Shown here in pieces: positions 16,804 through 24,753 of a stretch of DNA of 64,000 nucleotides. The DNA is taken from NCBI RefSeq assembly GCF_002807035.1, contig NZ_NIUC01000002.1, forward strand, positions 1,517,267-1,581,266. Reading direction: 5' to 3'. The stretch's first letter is position 1. The number at the start of each line of letters is the position of its first letter. The position numbers and the translations under genes were made by a program. The stretch is from Algoriphagus formosus. Its GTDB lineage: Bacteria > Bacteroidota > Bacteroidia > Cytophagales > Cyclobacteriaceae. Below the pieces are notes generated by a model. That model worked only from the letters and a program-made list of their open reading frames with translations, did no database searches and was not told where the DNA came from.

Positions 16804-17961
16804 TTAAGTTGGTGAAATAGTCTTCAGATATTGGCTTGGTGTATCCCCCTTCATTTTTTTGAAGGAACTGATAAAGGTGGTTCTATTGGAAAATCCACAC
16901 TTGGAAGCAATGCCATCCAAAGTGAGGCGCTCGTGCTCTCCCTGCTGAATCAGACGATCAAATTCCTCAATTCTAAATTGATTGATCCACTGATTGAAAT
17001 TGGTGTCAAAACAAAAATTAATAGCAGGTGAAATTTTGTATACGGGCACATTTGAAATTCTACTCAGCTCATTGATCGAGAAACCTTGTGTCAAGTATAA
17101 TTTTTCCTCCTTCATTAGCTCACTTAAGCTTTTACAGATTTCCCGATACCCTTCTATATCAACAGGCTCTACCGTTTGTATTTGAGATTTAACCTGTACT
17201 TCTTGGGGAATAGATACTGGGGAACTTTCCCAATAAAATCCATATAGTAGCCGAGGATTAAAAAGCAAAAATAAGGCTGATCCTGTAAGGGTAATTGCTA
17301 ATGTAAACGCCTGCGTTCCTAAATCATAAAAATCGAATCCGCCTAAAAACCGGAAAAAAGGAGGAAAAATGGCAATACTTAAACTCAATGTGAAAAACCA
17401 CAAAAAAACATAGATGTAGCGGTTGAGTTTGATTTTATGAATATTGAGTAAATCCCTATTGATCCAAAGCAAGCGGACAATTAAAATTATAAATCCTAGC
17501 AACCATAATTGTCTGAAATAAAAGTGAAACTGTTCTGGGAAAAGCAGACTCTCCGAAAAAAGGAAGTTAGCTTCACCTAATTGTTGTGCTTCGATTATTG
17601 CAGCCTTTTCTGAAGCAGATTTGAGATAATAAGGGAGATAATCAAAAAAGTAAACTAATGGAGGCAGGAATATCAACCAAGTAAACCCCTTCAATACAGG
17701 AAGTTGGTAGAGTGTTTTTTTCACAAAGAGGTACAAAAGGGGCGCACATAAATATGCACTGATATTTCCAGTTCTAGAAAGGTGGGGGAAGTCTACCATC
17801 CTTCCAGATAAATATAAATCGGAAACCAACAAGCAATGGAAAACGGACAATACAGAAAGCCCTAAAGTGAGATTTCCATTTTGTCGGGCCTTAGGAAATA
17901 ATACTAGAATCATTCCCACCAAAACCCCTAAAACCATTCCTGTCCAAAGGAAAAAAACCAT
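16804..17961 (-). CDS. AraC-family transcriptional regulator with N-terminal membrane domain
   Basis: 385 residues. The first about 230 residues form some seven hydrophobic helices (MVFFLWTGMVLGVLVGMILVL, LCAPLLYLFVKKTLY, WLIFLPPLVYFFDYLPYYL and others). The C-terminal 100 residues form a double HTH AraC domain: FSINELSRISNVPVYKISPAIN and LTLDGIASKCGFSNRTTFISSFKKMKGDTPSQYL. This 7TM-AraC architecture is common in Bacteroidota and acts as a one-component membrane regulator with an unknown ligand. Its target may be the neighbouring 18083 gene, but nothing in the sequence proves it. Confidence 0.9.
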   Translation of the reverse strand: MVFFLWTGMVLGVLVGMILVLFPKARQNGNLTLGLSVLSVFHCLLVSDLYLSGRMVDFPHLSRTGNISAYLCAPLLYLFVKKTLYQLPVLKGFTWLIFLPPLVYFFDYLPYYLKSASEKAAIIEAQQLGEANFLFSESLLFPEQFHFYFRQLWLLGFIILIVRLLWINRDLLNIHKIKLNRYIYVFLWFFTLSLSIAIFPPFFRFLGGFDFYDLGTQAFTLAITLTGSALFLLFNPRLLYGFYWESSPVSIPQEVQVKSQIQTVEPVDIEGYREICKSLSELMKEEKLYLTQGFSINELSRISNVPVYKISPAINFCFDTNFNQWINQFRIEEFDRLIQQGEHERLTLDGIASKCGFSNRTTFISSFKKMKGDTPSQYLKTISPT

Positions 17962-18082
17962 GCTTTAAAATGCCTTTATAGCAAGCAAATTAAACATTAA
18001 AGGGTAAAAATAAAATATTCAAAGTTGTCTGATTTTAATATTTTTTTTGAAATAATCAGTTATATGGTTTATTAATAGAACT

Positions 18083-18883
18083 TTACTTGGGGAATAGGAA
18101 GACTACCACTGCTCTCCAGCCCCAATCTGCTTTGCCTCCATTGGGCGCGGCAAGGTTGAGTCTTGGACCTACTGCAAATTGGACTTTTTGTGAGCCTAAG
18201 GAAGTTACGCCACTGAGGGTCGGATTTAGCCAGACCGTTGTTTGATTCGTTTTCCAGTTTTGAGTCCATTCCAGATTTCCCCCCAAACCAGCTCCAGATG
18301 CCCAGTTGTATACCAAAAATGGTTGGACAAACATCTGACTAACATCCGGCCGGTCTGCATTTCCCGCAACTGACCACAATTGATTTGCCAATGCACCGAC
18401 TGTCCATCCATTAAATTGCTTCAAGGCCACTGCGGTAGGTCCCATTCCAAATTTCTTGGTAGTCAGGAAGTCATTGGTACCCACAGGAAGTAGCAAGGCT
18501 GGCCCAACTCCCCAAGTGAGTTTTTCAGAGTTTTTGGGAGAGAAAAAAGCGGACATGACAGCGTCTCCTAGTCCAGACTGTTTTTGTCCTTCCCCCGTGA
18601 CATTGTATTGAGTAATGACAGGTAGAACGACTCTCGTGATCATATTGAGGTTTTTCCCGACTGAAATTGGCACTACAGGTTGGATGTTGAGCGTATTTCG
18701 GGACCCATTAAAAGCTCCTATCCCGTAATCAGTATTATTTTGTAGAGGGGCTGAAATCAGTGAAGCGATTGGATTTGCCAGTTTTTTGGCTAGTTCTGCA
18801 GCATCATCTTGGGCATGCAAAGTGAGAGCTGAAAAAAAGGAAGTAATGACCAAAAAACAGAGTTTCTTAAAATTGAGTACCAT
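18083..18883 (-). CDS. outer-membrane transporter-like protein (phenol MetA-degradation / neuromedin-U-annotated family)
   Basis: 266 residues with a signal peptide (to about residue 24, LTLHAQ). The mature part begins DDAAELAKKLANPIASLISAPLQNNTDYGIG and contains GLGDAVMSAFFSP, WGVGPALLLPVGTN, KKFGMGPTAVALKQ and QLWSVAGN blocks, which are characteristic of a barrel family widely annotated as transporter or neuromedin U (Phenol_MetA_deg). It ends RAVVVFLFPK. The substrate is unknown. It precedes the AraC gene on the same strand by 121 nt. Confidence 0.8.
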   Translation of the reverse strand: MVLNFKKLCFLVITSFFSALTLHAQDDAAELAKKLANPIASLISAPLQNNTDYGIGAFNGSRNTLNIQPVVPISVGKNLNMITRVVLPVITQYNVTGEGQKQSGLGDAVMSAFFSPKNSEKLTWGVGPALLLPVGTNDFLTTKKFGMGPTAVALKQFNGWTVGALANQLWSVAGNADRPDVSQMFVQPFLVYNWASGAGLGGNLEWTQNWKTNQTTVWLNPTLSGVTSLGSQKVQFAVGPRLNLAAPNGGKADWGWRAVVVFLFPK

Positions 18884-19419
18884 CTTATTAAAGGTTAAAG
18901 AATTATCATATACCTATTCAAGTTGCAATTTTTATATGAAATAGCAATAATTCATGCTCAAGGGATATTTTAAAATGACATCTAGGAATAATATTTCAGA
19001 AATCCGGAATCAAATATTGGTCAGTAATTCCTGACCAAAAACCTCTATAGACCTTGTCATTCTATTTCTGCAAACGGCTATTTTTTAATTGGCTTTTTTA
19101 AAATCGATCTTTAATCCAGTATTAGGCCTTTTCTCTTTTATAGAGCAATGGACAAAAGCCATGCGGAAATAATGAATTCCTAGGAGGATGATTGTTTAGT
19201 TTAGCTGTATTTTTTGCTAAGATTCCGTAAATCAAAACAGCATTCCTTTAAAATGACTAAATCTGAATATCAGAAGATTGGTAAGTTTAGCACTTGCACT
19301 TCCGATAGCGAATGTGCCTCAGGAATGTAGTTGTTGGTTGTCGACCTTAGACAGTCTGAAGATTCTTAGTTGTCCAAACTAAATAGTCTCAAATGGCCTG
19401 GCTATAAATTAAAGTAAAT
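18884..19419. other. 536-bp intergenic region with one inverted repeat
   Basis: A/T-rich, no ORF or recognisable gene remnant seen. The only structure noted is TTGGTCAG (19017-19024) with CTGACCAA (19031-19038), 8-bp perfect arms around 6 nt, followed by an A run on the plus strand. It may be an operator for one of the two divergent flanking genes; there is no U run for termination in either direction. Confidence 0.4.
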
Positions 19420-20151
19420 ATGAAAAAAACGATCTTTTTATTGTTGGCTATTATTGGTAGCACGCTAAGCTCCAAAGCTCAGGATGTCTATCATGATTCC
19501 ACAGCCTTGTTAATTCTCGACAAGGTGGGTGAATATTTCGGAGAGCTCAATTCCCTAAAATTCACTACCAAAACATCTGAGGATGTTGGCTTTCGCAATG
19601 ATTTCTTCATCAAGGAATTTCGAACGGGTGAATTTATTCTTCAAGGATCCAACAAGCTTGCTGCTAAGGTGATTGCTCGGGGGAAACCCCAATTTTACTA
19701 TTATAATGGAAGTCAGGTTGTTTATTATTCCCTAGAGGATAATTACTACGCTGCTTCCGAAGCACCATCGACCACACTAGATTTATTTGAAAGCCTTTAT
19801 ACTGATTTTGGTGTTCAATTGGTGGCGACTGATTTCCTTTATCCTGATTTTACAGCACATCTGACCGAGACCATGGATTACATTGAGTACCTCGGGGAGG
19901 CAGAAATAGAAGGACATAAAAGCTTTCATATAGGAGCGGCAAATAGTGAGATGACTTTTCAGATTTGGATCTCTCAAGAAATAGAATCAAGACCATTTAA
20001 AATACTGGCCACATTTCTAGCTGAGCCTTATGCACATCAGGTAGAGGTTACTTTTGATAATTGGGAAATCAATATGAACTATCCTGAATCTATTTTCGAG
20101 TTTCTTCCTCCTCCCAATTCAAAGCAAATTACTTGGACTAAAAAAGACTAG
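19420..20151 (+). CDS. DUF2092 secreted protein
   Basis: 243 residues with signal peptide MKKTIFLLLAIIGSTLSSKAQ. The mature domain (LLILDKVGEYFGELNSLKFTTKTSEDV, then RGKPQFYYYNGSQVVYYSLEDNYYA, then FLYPDFTAHL...YIEYLGEAEIEGHKSFHI) follows the predicted periplasmic DUF2092 family, which has a LolA/LppX-like half-barrel and is assumed to bind lipidic ligands. It is translationally coupled (3 nt apart) with the DUF6515 gene at 20155; this pairing is recurrent in bacteria but its function is unknown. Confidence 0.85.
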   Translation: MKKTIFLLLAIIGSTLSSKAQDVYHDSTALLILDKVGEYFGELNSLKFTTKTSEDVGFRNDFFIKEFRTGEFILQGSNKLAAKVIARGKPQFYYYNGSQVVYYSLEDNYYAASEAPSTTLDLFESLYTDFGVQLVATDFLYPDFTAHLTETMDYIEYLGEAEIEGHKSFHIGAANSEMTFQIWISQEIESRPFKILATFLAEPYAHQVEVTFDNWEINMNYPESIFEFLPPPNSKQITWTKKD

Positions 20152-20154
20152 GCT

Positions 20155-21192
20155 ATGAACAATTTTAAGACAATCATCAAGTATTCCTTCTTTCTTTCGC
20201 TAATGATTTTATTCTCCTTGCCAGAATTAAGTTATGCCCAGCGATTTGCGGGAAGAGGTGGAGGAGGAGCAAGACCGGCAGTTTCCAGACCTGCTTCTCG
20301 TCCTACAGCCAAACCTGCTTCACGTCCTGCCTCAAGACCAGCCGCTAGTCCTGTTAATCGAAGCAGTACCCGACCAGCCAATACCGATCGCAGTCGTCCC
20401 GCCAATCGCAGCAATTCTGATCGGGCTGGGGCAATCAATGGAGGGTCCAATCGAGTCACTAAATCCCCAAAAGTGGAGAATAAGGTCAGCTCCATCAACA
20501 ATAATAAAAACAGCGGAAACCGAATCAATAATGTCAATACGGGCGATAGAGGCTCGAACAATCGGGTGAACGTTGACAAAAGCAGGGGTGACGTCAATAT
20601 CAATATTGACAATAGCCGAAATACCATTGTAAGAAATAATCGAAATGTAGCTTATCGGCCACCCTATCGCCCCTATGTCCGTCCACCCTATGTTTGGGGA
20701 GGCTTTGGCTTTTCCTGGTATCGACCCTATTACTACCATCCATTCACGCCGTTTTACTGGGGACCGGCATGGCATCCATGGGGCTTTTTTGTAGCCACGC
20801 TTGCTGTGACTGCAATTGTGGTTAGTGTGGATAATCAAGATTATCACTACGACGAGGGTGTATTTTATGTAGAGGCTGACGATGGATATGTAGTCGTGGC
20901 GGCTCCTCAGGGAGCTACTGTCAAAGTAATCCCAAAGGAATCTGAGCAGGTAGAAGTCAGTCCAACTGTGAATAATTATTACTACGGAGGAACATTCTAT
21001 GAACAAAAAGACGGGACCTATACGGTAGTTCCACCTCCTGCGGGTTCAGTAGTTTCCAATCTCCCGGAAGGTGCAGAGGAAGTGAAGGTAGGGGAGCAAA
21101 CCTTTGTGAAGTTTGGAGATACTTACTACATGCCTGTGGAAGTAGATGGCAAAAACATGTATGAGATCGTGCAGGTAGAAGAAGAGTCCTGA
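20155..21192 (+). CDS. DUF6515 family secreted protein with Pro/Arg/Asn-rich N-terminal region
   Basis: 345 residues. After a signal peptide (to about residue 28, PELSYAQ) comes a low-complexity region of RP(A/S)xRP-type repeats (about 35-80), an Asn/Ser/Val-rich region (about 80-165), then a Tyr/Pro/Trp-rich strip (YRPYVRPPYVWGGFGFSWYRPYYYHP), a hydrophobic segment WGFFVATLAVTAIVVSVDNQDY (about 212), and a DUF6515 domain with two SH3-like strands sets (GVFYVEADDGYVVVAAPQGA and GTFYEQKDGTYTVVPPPAG). Probably an envelope protein; the basic repeats could touch DNA, LPS or peptidoglycan. Partner of the DUF2092 gene. Confidence 0.82.
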   Translation: MNNFKTIIKYSFFLSLMILFSLPELSYAQRFAGRGGGGARPAVSRPASRPTAKPASRPASRPAASPVNRSSTRPANTDRSRPANRSNSDRAGAINGGSNRVTKSPKVENKVSSINNNKNSGNRINNVNTGDRGSNNRVNVDKSRGDVNINIDNSRNTIVRNNRNVAYRPPYRPYVRPPYVWGGFGFSWYRPYYYHPFTPFYWGPAWHPWGFFVATLAVTAIVVSVDNQDYHYDEGVFYVEADDGYVVVAAPQGATVKVIPKESEQVEVSPTVNNYYYGGTFYEQKDGTYTVVPPPAGSVVSNLPEGAEEVKVGEQTFVKFGDTYYMPVEVDGKNMYEIVQVEEES

Positions 21193-21230
21193 TATTTATT
21201 GAAAAATTTTGGGTTGAAGTGTGATTGAGT

Positions 21231-21968
21231 CTATGGTTTCGTTTTTGAAGATTTAGGCAAATACAATTTTGCTTCCTTTCCTAAGATCAATCGATCTAAG
21301 TGCCCCATTTTTTGTCGGTTCTCAGTGATCAGGTGGATATGCATAAAACTGTCATGATGGGTAAAAATAGTCTGATGCTCTGTGGAGAAAAAACCAATCA
21401 GTTCTGCATTTTGATTCGAAAGTTCATAATTGACCTGTCCTTGATGAGCCTCTTCAGGAGAACTTACTACGGTGCCTTCTGGTAAATTGACAATATGAAT
21501 CGTTGCCTCATTTACCATTCCAATTACTTTGAAAAAGAAGGGCCTTTGGGATTCTTGGGTAATTTGATTCAAATAGTTTTCCAGTTGCCCAATGGACTGA
21601 ATGCTGTCAGGGATTATTTGCTCATCCCAGTTGCTCACCTGGGAATAGCCAAAAAATGGCGAACCTATGTCAAAGGTCTCTTCCACTCGCATGGTAGAAT
21701 CTGTCGCTACGGTTGACTTATAAGCTTTTCCATCGATGATCAAAACCTCTCCTCGTAAGTATTCTACAGGACCCAATCCATATAGATGCGATTTGTCTGA
21801 TAAGGAGTCCAATCGGATTTTGGCCCCAAGTTCTCCCTTCCACATGACATTTTTCATCTGGCTTACAATGGTGATCTGATTTTCTTCCTTACTTGATTCA
21901 GGAGCCGAACACATGACCATCGAGATCAAAATGGAAAAAGAAAGAATTATACCTCTTAAACCTTTCAT
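21231..21968 (-). CDS. acetolactate-decarboxylase-like lipoprotein
   Basis: 245 residues with lipobox (SMVMCS, Cys20). The domain resembles bacterial alpha-acetolactate decarboxylase: YGLGPVEYLRGEVLIIDGKAY matches the G-x-G-x2-x-L-x-GE family block, and AELIGFFSTEH...SFMHIHLITENRQKMGHLD matches the metal site. The three histidines (about 210, 212, 223) have the same 2- and 11-residue spacing as the zinc ligands of characterised enzymes. However, the family's catalytic arginine region reads ATIHIVN here and the protein stops about 22 residues after the last histidine, so the C-terminal glutamate is probably absent. Catalysis is doubtful. Export as a lipoprotein is also unlike the cytoplasmic enzyme. 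Confidence 0.7.
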   Translation of the reverse strand: MKGLRGIILSFSILISMVMCSAPESSKEENQITIVSQMKNVMWKGELGAKIRLDSLSDKSHLYGLGPVEYLRGEVLIIDGKAYKSTVATDSTMRVEETFDIGSPFFGYSQVSNWDEQIIPDSIQSIGQLENYLNQITQESQRPFFFKVIGMVNEATIHIVNLPEGTVVSSPEEAHQGQVNYELSNQNAELIGFFSTEHQTIFTHHDSFMHIHLITENRQKMGHLDRLILGKEAKLYLPKSSKTKP

Positions 21969-22020
21969 AAATCAAATATGGATCAATGATATTTCTTTTT
22001 GAGCCAAAAGGAAAGCTTCT

Positions 22021-22659
22021 TCATTTACTTTTGATTTTTATATTAGAAAAGACAAAAAGCATCTCCGAAGCGATTTGTAAGGAGCGCTCTTCATACTTTT
22101 CACTTTCCGAAGGCGTATCATCGAAGGCTTTGGGATCTTCATAGCGCACAGGAATCCGCTCCTCAGCATGGGGGATATAGGGGCAGTTTTCATCTGCATG
22201 TGCACAAGTCATCACCGCTGCGAAGGAATTGTCTGGGGAAACAGCTTCACTAAAAGTTTTTGAAAAGGCCTCTATAGCGTCCCGCTGATCTGAATAGGTA
22301 ATGGAATAAAATGGATTGCTGCCATTTTCTTTTGAAGAAATCTTAAAACCCTGACGGGAAAGCGCGTCCACCGCACGTGGGTTGAATGCAGTAACTTCCG
22401 TACCGCCCGAAACGCAGTTTGCTGGTATTCCAGCAAGCTCTGAAGCAACTTTTGCCCAGATTTGGGAAAACTGACTGCGTCTTGAATTGTGAGTGCAGAT
22501 AAAGTTGAGATGAAACGGTTCTCCCAGATATCGTTTCACTTTTATGTATCGAATCAATAGCTGAAGGACAGCTTTTCTTTCTTCGGATATGGGCAATTTT
22601 AAAGCTTTCCGTACTGTATTTGCCAGTTCTGGATAGAGTTCAATCTTCTGTAATTCCAT
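22021..22659 (-). CDS. arsC: low-molecular-weight phosphatase-type arsenate reductase
   Basis: 212 residues. The N-terminal 50 residues are a helical extension, followed by the LMW-PTPase fold with the P-loop FICTHNSRRSQF (CX5RS, Cys about 55), then a GTEVTAFNPRAVDAL block and the D-P region near VMTCAHADENCP with further cysteines and RYEDPKAFDDTPSE, in which DP acts as acid/base in this family. It reduces arsenate or acts as a phosphatase; the arsR neighbour favours arsenate. Ten nucleotides after DUF6428 in the operon arsR-DUF6428-arsC; no Acr3/ArsB efflux gene follows. Confidence 0.85.
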   Translation of the reverse strand: MELQKIELYPELANTVRKALKLPISEERKAVLQLLIRYIKVKRYLGEPFHLNFICTHNSRRSQFSQIWAKVASELAGIPANCVSGGTEVTAFNPRAVDALSRQGFKISSKENGSNPFYSITYSDQRDAIEAFSKTFSEAVSPDNSFAAVMTCAHADENCPYIPHAEERIPVRYEDPKAFDDTPSESEKYEERSLQIASEMLFVFSNIKIKSK

Positions 22660-22669
22660 AACCTAAGGA

Positions 22670-23134
22670 TTAGCAGCAGCCCGAACCAGGGGCACAACCG
22701 GAGCTTTGGAGCTGAGAAAGTCGAATTTTTGGTTTTTCAGCAGGAATCCCGCAATTGTCTTTTGCTAAACAATCGGTCATTTTGGTAGTCAAAAGAAAAT
22801 TATTGCCATCATAATCCAAGCCGTATTTTCCGATGGTTTCTCCTTGATACTCGACTTCGATTTCCAAGTCGGGAATGCCTAGCACCCGCTCTGAGAGCTC
22901 GATAATGCTCACCAGTTTCTCAGGATGGAGTTGGTGATCGTGGTCATCTGCATTCCAGAGCTGGAAGTTTACTTTTTGTTCTTTTCTGACAGTCCCTCCG
23001 CAGTCGATAAAATGCTTGTCTACCAGCCCAATTTCGGTTACGTGGAAGTGACTTGGAACTAAAGTACCATTCGGAAGTTGAAAGGCGATCGATGATGATG
23101 TTGAAAGGATGGATTTCGCTTCGGATAGTAGCAT
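22670..23134 (-). CDS. DUF6428 family protein, arsenic operon
   Basis: 154 residues. A small alpha/beta protein (LLSEAKSILSTSSSIAFQLPNGTLVPSHFHVTEIG...) of the DUF6428 family, which recurs with arsR and arsC in Bacteroidota and other phyla. The conserved THFHVTE-like HFHVTEIG and GGTVR...LWNADDHDHQLHPEK segments carry several histidines. The C-terminal tail ends SSGCAPGSGCC, a thiol cluster that could bind As(III). Start at 23134 chosen because the domain begins there and the longer reading (from 23239) overlaps arsR. Function not known. Confidence 0.8.
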   Translation of the reverse strand: MLLSEAKSILSTSSSIAFQLPNGTLVPSHFHVTEIGLVDKHFIDCGGTVRKEQKVNFQLWNADDHDHQLHPEKLVSIIELSERVLGIPDLEIEVEYQGETIGKYGLDYDGNNFLLTTKMTDCLAKDNCGIPAEKPKIRLSQLQSSGCAPGSGCC

Positions 23135-23166
23135 ATTGGGTACTTTGATTAAAGTGAATCGAATTT

Positions 23167-23499
23167 TTAACAAGTGGGCTCGCAGCAGTCGGAGTAGCTT
23201 TCGAAGAAATCTTGGAAAAGGGATTTCAAGGCGGACCATTTCTCTGGATGAATGCAGTAATTGACTCGAGTACCTTCAATGCTTCCCTGAATTAGCCCCG
23301 CTTCTTTGAGCTCTCTCAAATGCTGAGAGATTGTTGCTTGGGCCAATCCGATTTCCAAAACCAAGTCCCCATTGATGCAGGATTTGCTTTTGATCAGATG
23401 CTGAAGGATGGCAATTCTCGCCGGATGGGCGATTGCCTTGGCCAGATGAGCAATTTGATTCTGCTCTTCAGTAAAGAGATGTGTCTGTGTAACTCCCAT
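23167..23499 (-). CDS. arsR: ArsR-family metalloid-responsive repressor
   Basis: 110-residue winged-helix repressor: helix region HLAKAIAHPARIAILQHLIK, recognition helix LAQATISQHLRELKEAGLI and wing GSIEGTRVNYCIHP. The classical CVC metal motif of the recognition helix is not present (only one Cys, SCINGDL). Instead the C terminus is DCCEPTC (Cys 105, 106, 110), a three-cysteine arrangement like the C-terminal As(III) site described for some ArsR proteins. It represses its own operon, inferred. An A/T-rich inverted-repeat region lies just upstream at 23506-23544. Confidence 0.9.
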   Translation of the reverse strand: MGVTQTHLFTEEQNQIAHLAKAIAHPARIAILQHLIKSKSCINGDLVLEIGLAQATISQHLRELKEAGLIQGSIEGTRVNYCIHPEKWSALKSLFQDFFESYSDCCEPTC

Positions 23500-23505
23500 T
23501 TGAAT

Positions 23506-23544
23506 ATTTATTCATTGCAATATTACGATAAATAAGGATAATCC
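23506..23544. promoter_or_regulatory. candidate arsR operator/promoter region
   Basis: The stretch 7-45 nt upstream of arsR contains ATTTAT (23506-23511) with ATAAAT (23528-23533), the palindrome ATTGCAAT (23514-23521) and a perfect AGGATAATCCT palindrome (23534-23544). ArsR proteins bind such A/T-rich dyads; which one is used cannot be decided here. Confidence 0.35.
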
Positions 23545-23571
23545 TAATAGGATGGCTTGAAGATTTTTTTC

Positions 23572-23591
23572 TATCCGTGCCAGCACGGATA
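23572..23591. repeat. perfect 9-bp-arm palindrome, REP-like
   Basis: TATCCGTGCCAGCACGGATA has perfect 9-bp arms around a CA centre, followed by CAAATTC. It resembles the hairpins of REP elements from Bacteroidota with a TCCGTGC-GCACGGA stem, but only one copy is visible in this window. No U run follows in either direction, so it is not a terminator. Confidence 0.4.
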
Positions 23592-23673
23592 CAAATTCAG
23601 GGTCTATTGGGATGTTGAGGAGGATCAAAAAAGTCCAACTTTAGAAATCCTAAACAATAAAAAATTATTAATC

Positions 23674-24753
23674 ATGAAAAGCTTACTACTCATTTTTCTC
23701 CTGCTCTTTGTGGAGACAGTTCCCGGCACCATTCTCGATGAAAAAGACCTGAAAGTCACCAGTTATAATAAAAAGAAGCAGCACCAGAAATCGCCCAAAA
23801 AAGTATTTATAAGGAGCTACAAAGCACTTTTTGAGGTTTTTGAAGAGGCTTCGGCAAAGACTTCTGGCTCTAAAAAGGAACGTGCAAACCGGACCACTTT
23901 TACCTCTGGAACTTCTACCCGTATGGGAGTTCAGATATCCGGAGTGGATGTAGCAGATTTTCAAAAGATCATTGATCAATCGTATCAGGATTTTGTCAAT
24001 CAACTGACTAGTCAGGGATTTGAGATCATGACAGCAGATGAGGCCAGCCAAAGTGAGTATTTCGAAGGTTGGACCCTTATGAAAGGTGGGGCTTCTTCGG
24101 ATGATCAGGCAGCAGGATTTGTAATGGTTACCCCTACTGGATTTGACTATCTAGTTAAAGGTGTCGCTAAAAGCGGGCGTGAAAAAGGTACTTTCTTGGA
24201 CATGGGACCAAAAATTTCAAAAGAGCTTGGCGATGTCTATGTGGCTGATGTCAATTTTATCTTTCCTTTTGTCACCTTGGATGCGGATGCCTCTATGTGG
24301 ACGAATACTTCCTCCGTCAAGGCGAAAATCGGGTATCGAATCGAGCCGATTATGAACACTTCACAGGAAAATCAGCAGACTTCATTGACTGGTTTTGCCA
24401 AAGGCTTTGGGTCTATGGGATCTTCTGAAGTAATCAGTTCCCAAGTACGCTTTCTCTCTGGAAATGATATTGGTAATAACCCATTCTTCGACGCTAAAGT
24501 GGAGTTGAAAAAGGCTGTTTATTTCGAGGATGTTTTTGAAGACAAAAAAATCAAGGAAGTGACTCAGGCACAATCTGATATGTTTTCTAAAACGGGATAT
24601 AGTCAGCTAGTGATGGTATCGGGTGATCAAAGTACAGTTGCTTCCCATTTTGCAGAATGTGACACTGAGCGCTACGTGAGTTCTGCTTCAGGCGCGATGA
24701 AAGATATGATTGATGCGGGGATTTCGAATTTTGTGGAAATGACAAAAGATTAA
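23674..24753 (+). CDS. secreted protein of unknown function
   Basis: 359 residues. The start at 23674 gives a signal peptide (MKSLLLIFLLLFVETVPGTI); a longer frame from 23557 has an unlikely N terminus that covers the palindrome. No cysteine lipobox. The mature protein has a basic N-terminal linker (SYNKKKQHQKSPKK), then an alpha/beta domain with GVQISGVDVADFQKIIDQSYQDFV and repeated strand-loop units around DVYVADVNFIFPFVTLDADASMW. No domain recognised. It ends in a 4-nt overlap with the convergent response regulator gene, sharing the TTAA that makes both stop codons. Confidence 0.78.
   Translation: MKSLLLIFLLLFVETVPGTILDEKDLKVTSYNKKKQHQKSPKKVFIRSYKALFEVFEEASAKTSGSKKERANRTTFTSGTSTRMGVQISGVDVADFQKIIDQSYQDFVNQLTSQGFEIMTADEASQSEYFEGWTLMKGGASSDDQAAGFVMVTPTGFDYLVKGVAKSGREKGTFLDMGPKISKELGDVYVADVNFIFPFVTLDADASMWTNTSSVKAKIGYRIEPIMNTSQENQQTSLTGFAKGFGSMGSSEVISSQVRFLSGNDIGNNPFFDAKVELKKAVYFEDVFEDKKIKEVTQAQSDMFSKTGYSQLVMVSGDQSTVASHFAECDTERYVSSASGAMKDMIDAGISNFVEMTKD

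Noticed and set aside
19017-19038. Inverted repeat TTGGTCAG/CTGACCAA as a terminator
   Set aside because: No gene ends nearby on a strand that would use it and no U run follows in the needed direction; kept only as an intergenic feature.
20270-20420. Repetitive DNA in the DUF6515 gene considered as an intergenic repeat
   Set aside because: It is coding low-complexity (RPASRP-like) sequence in an intact frame.
23557-23673. Upstream extension of the 23674 gene
   Set aside because: The extension covers a palindrome, gives a non-hydrophobic N terminus and masks a clear signal peptide start.
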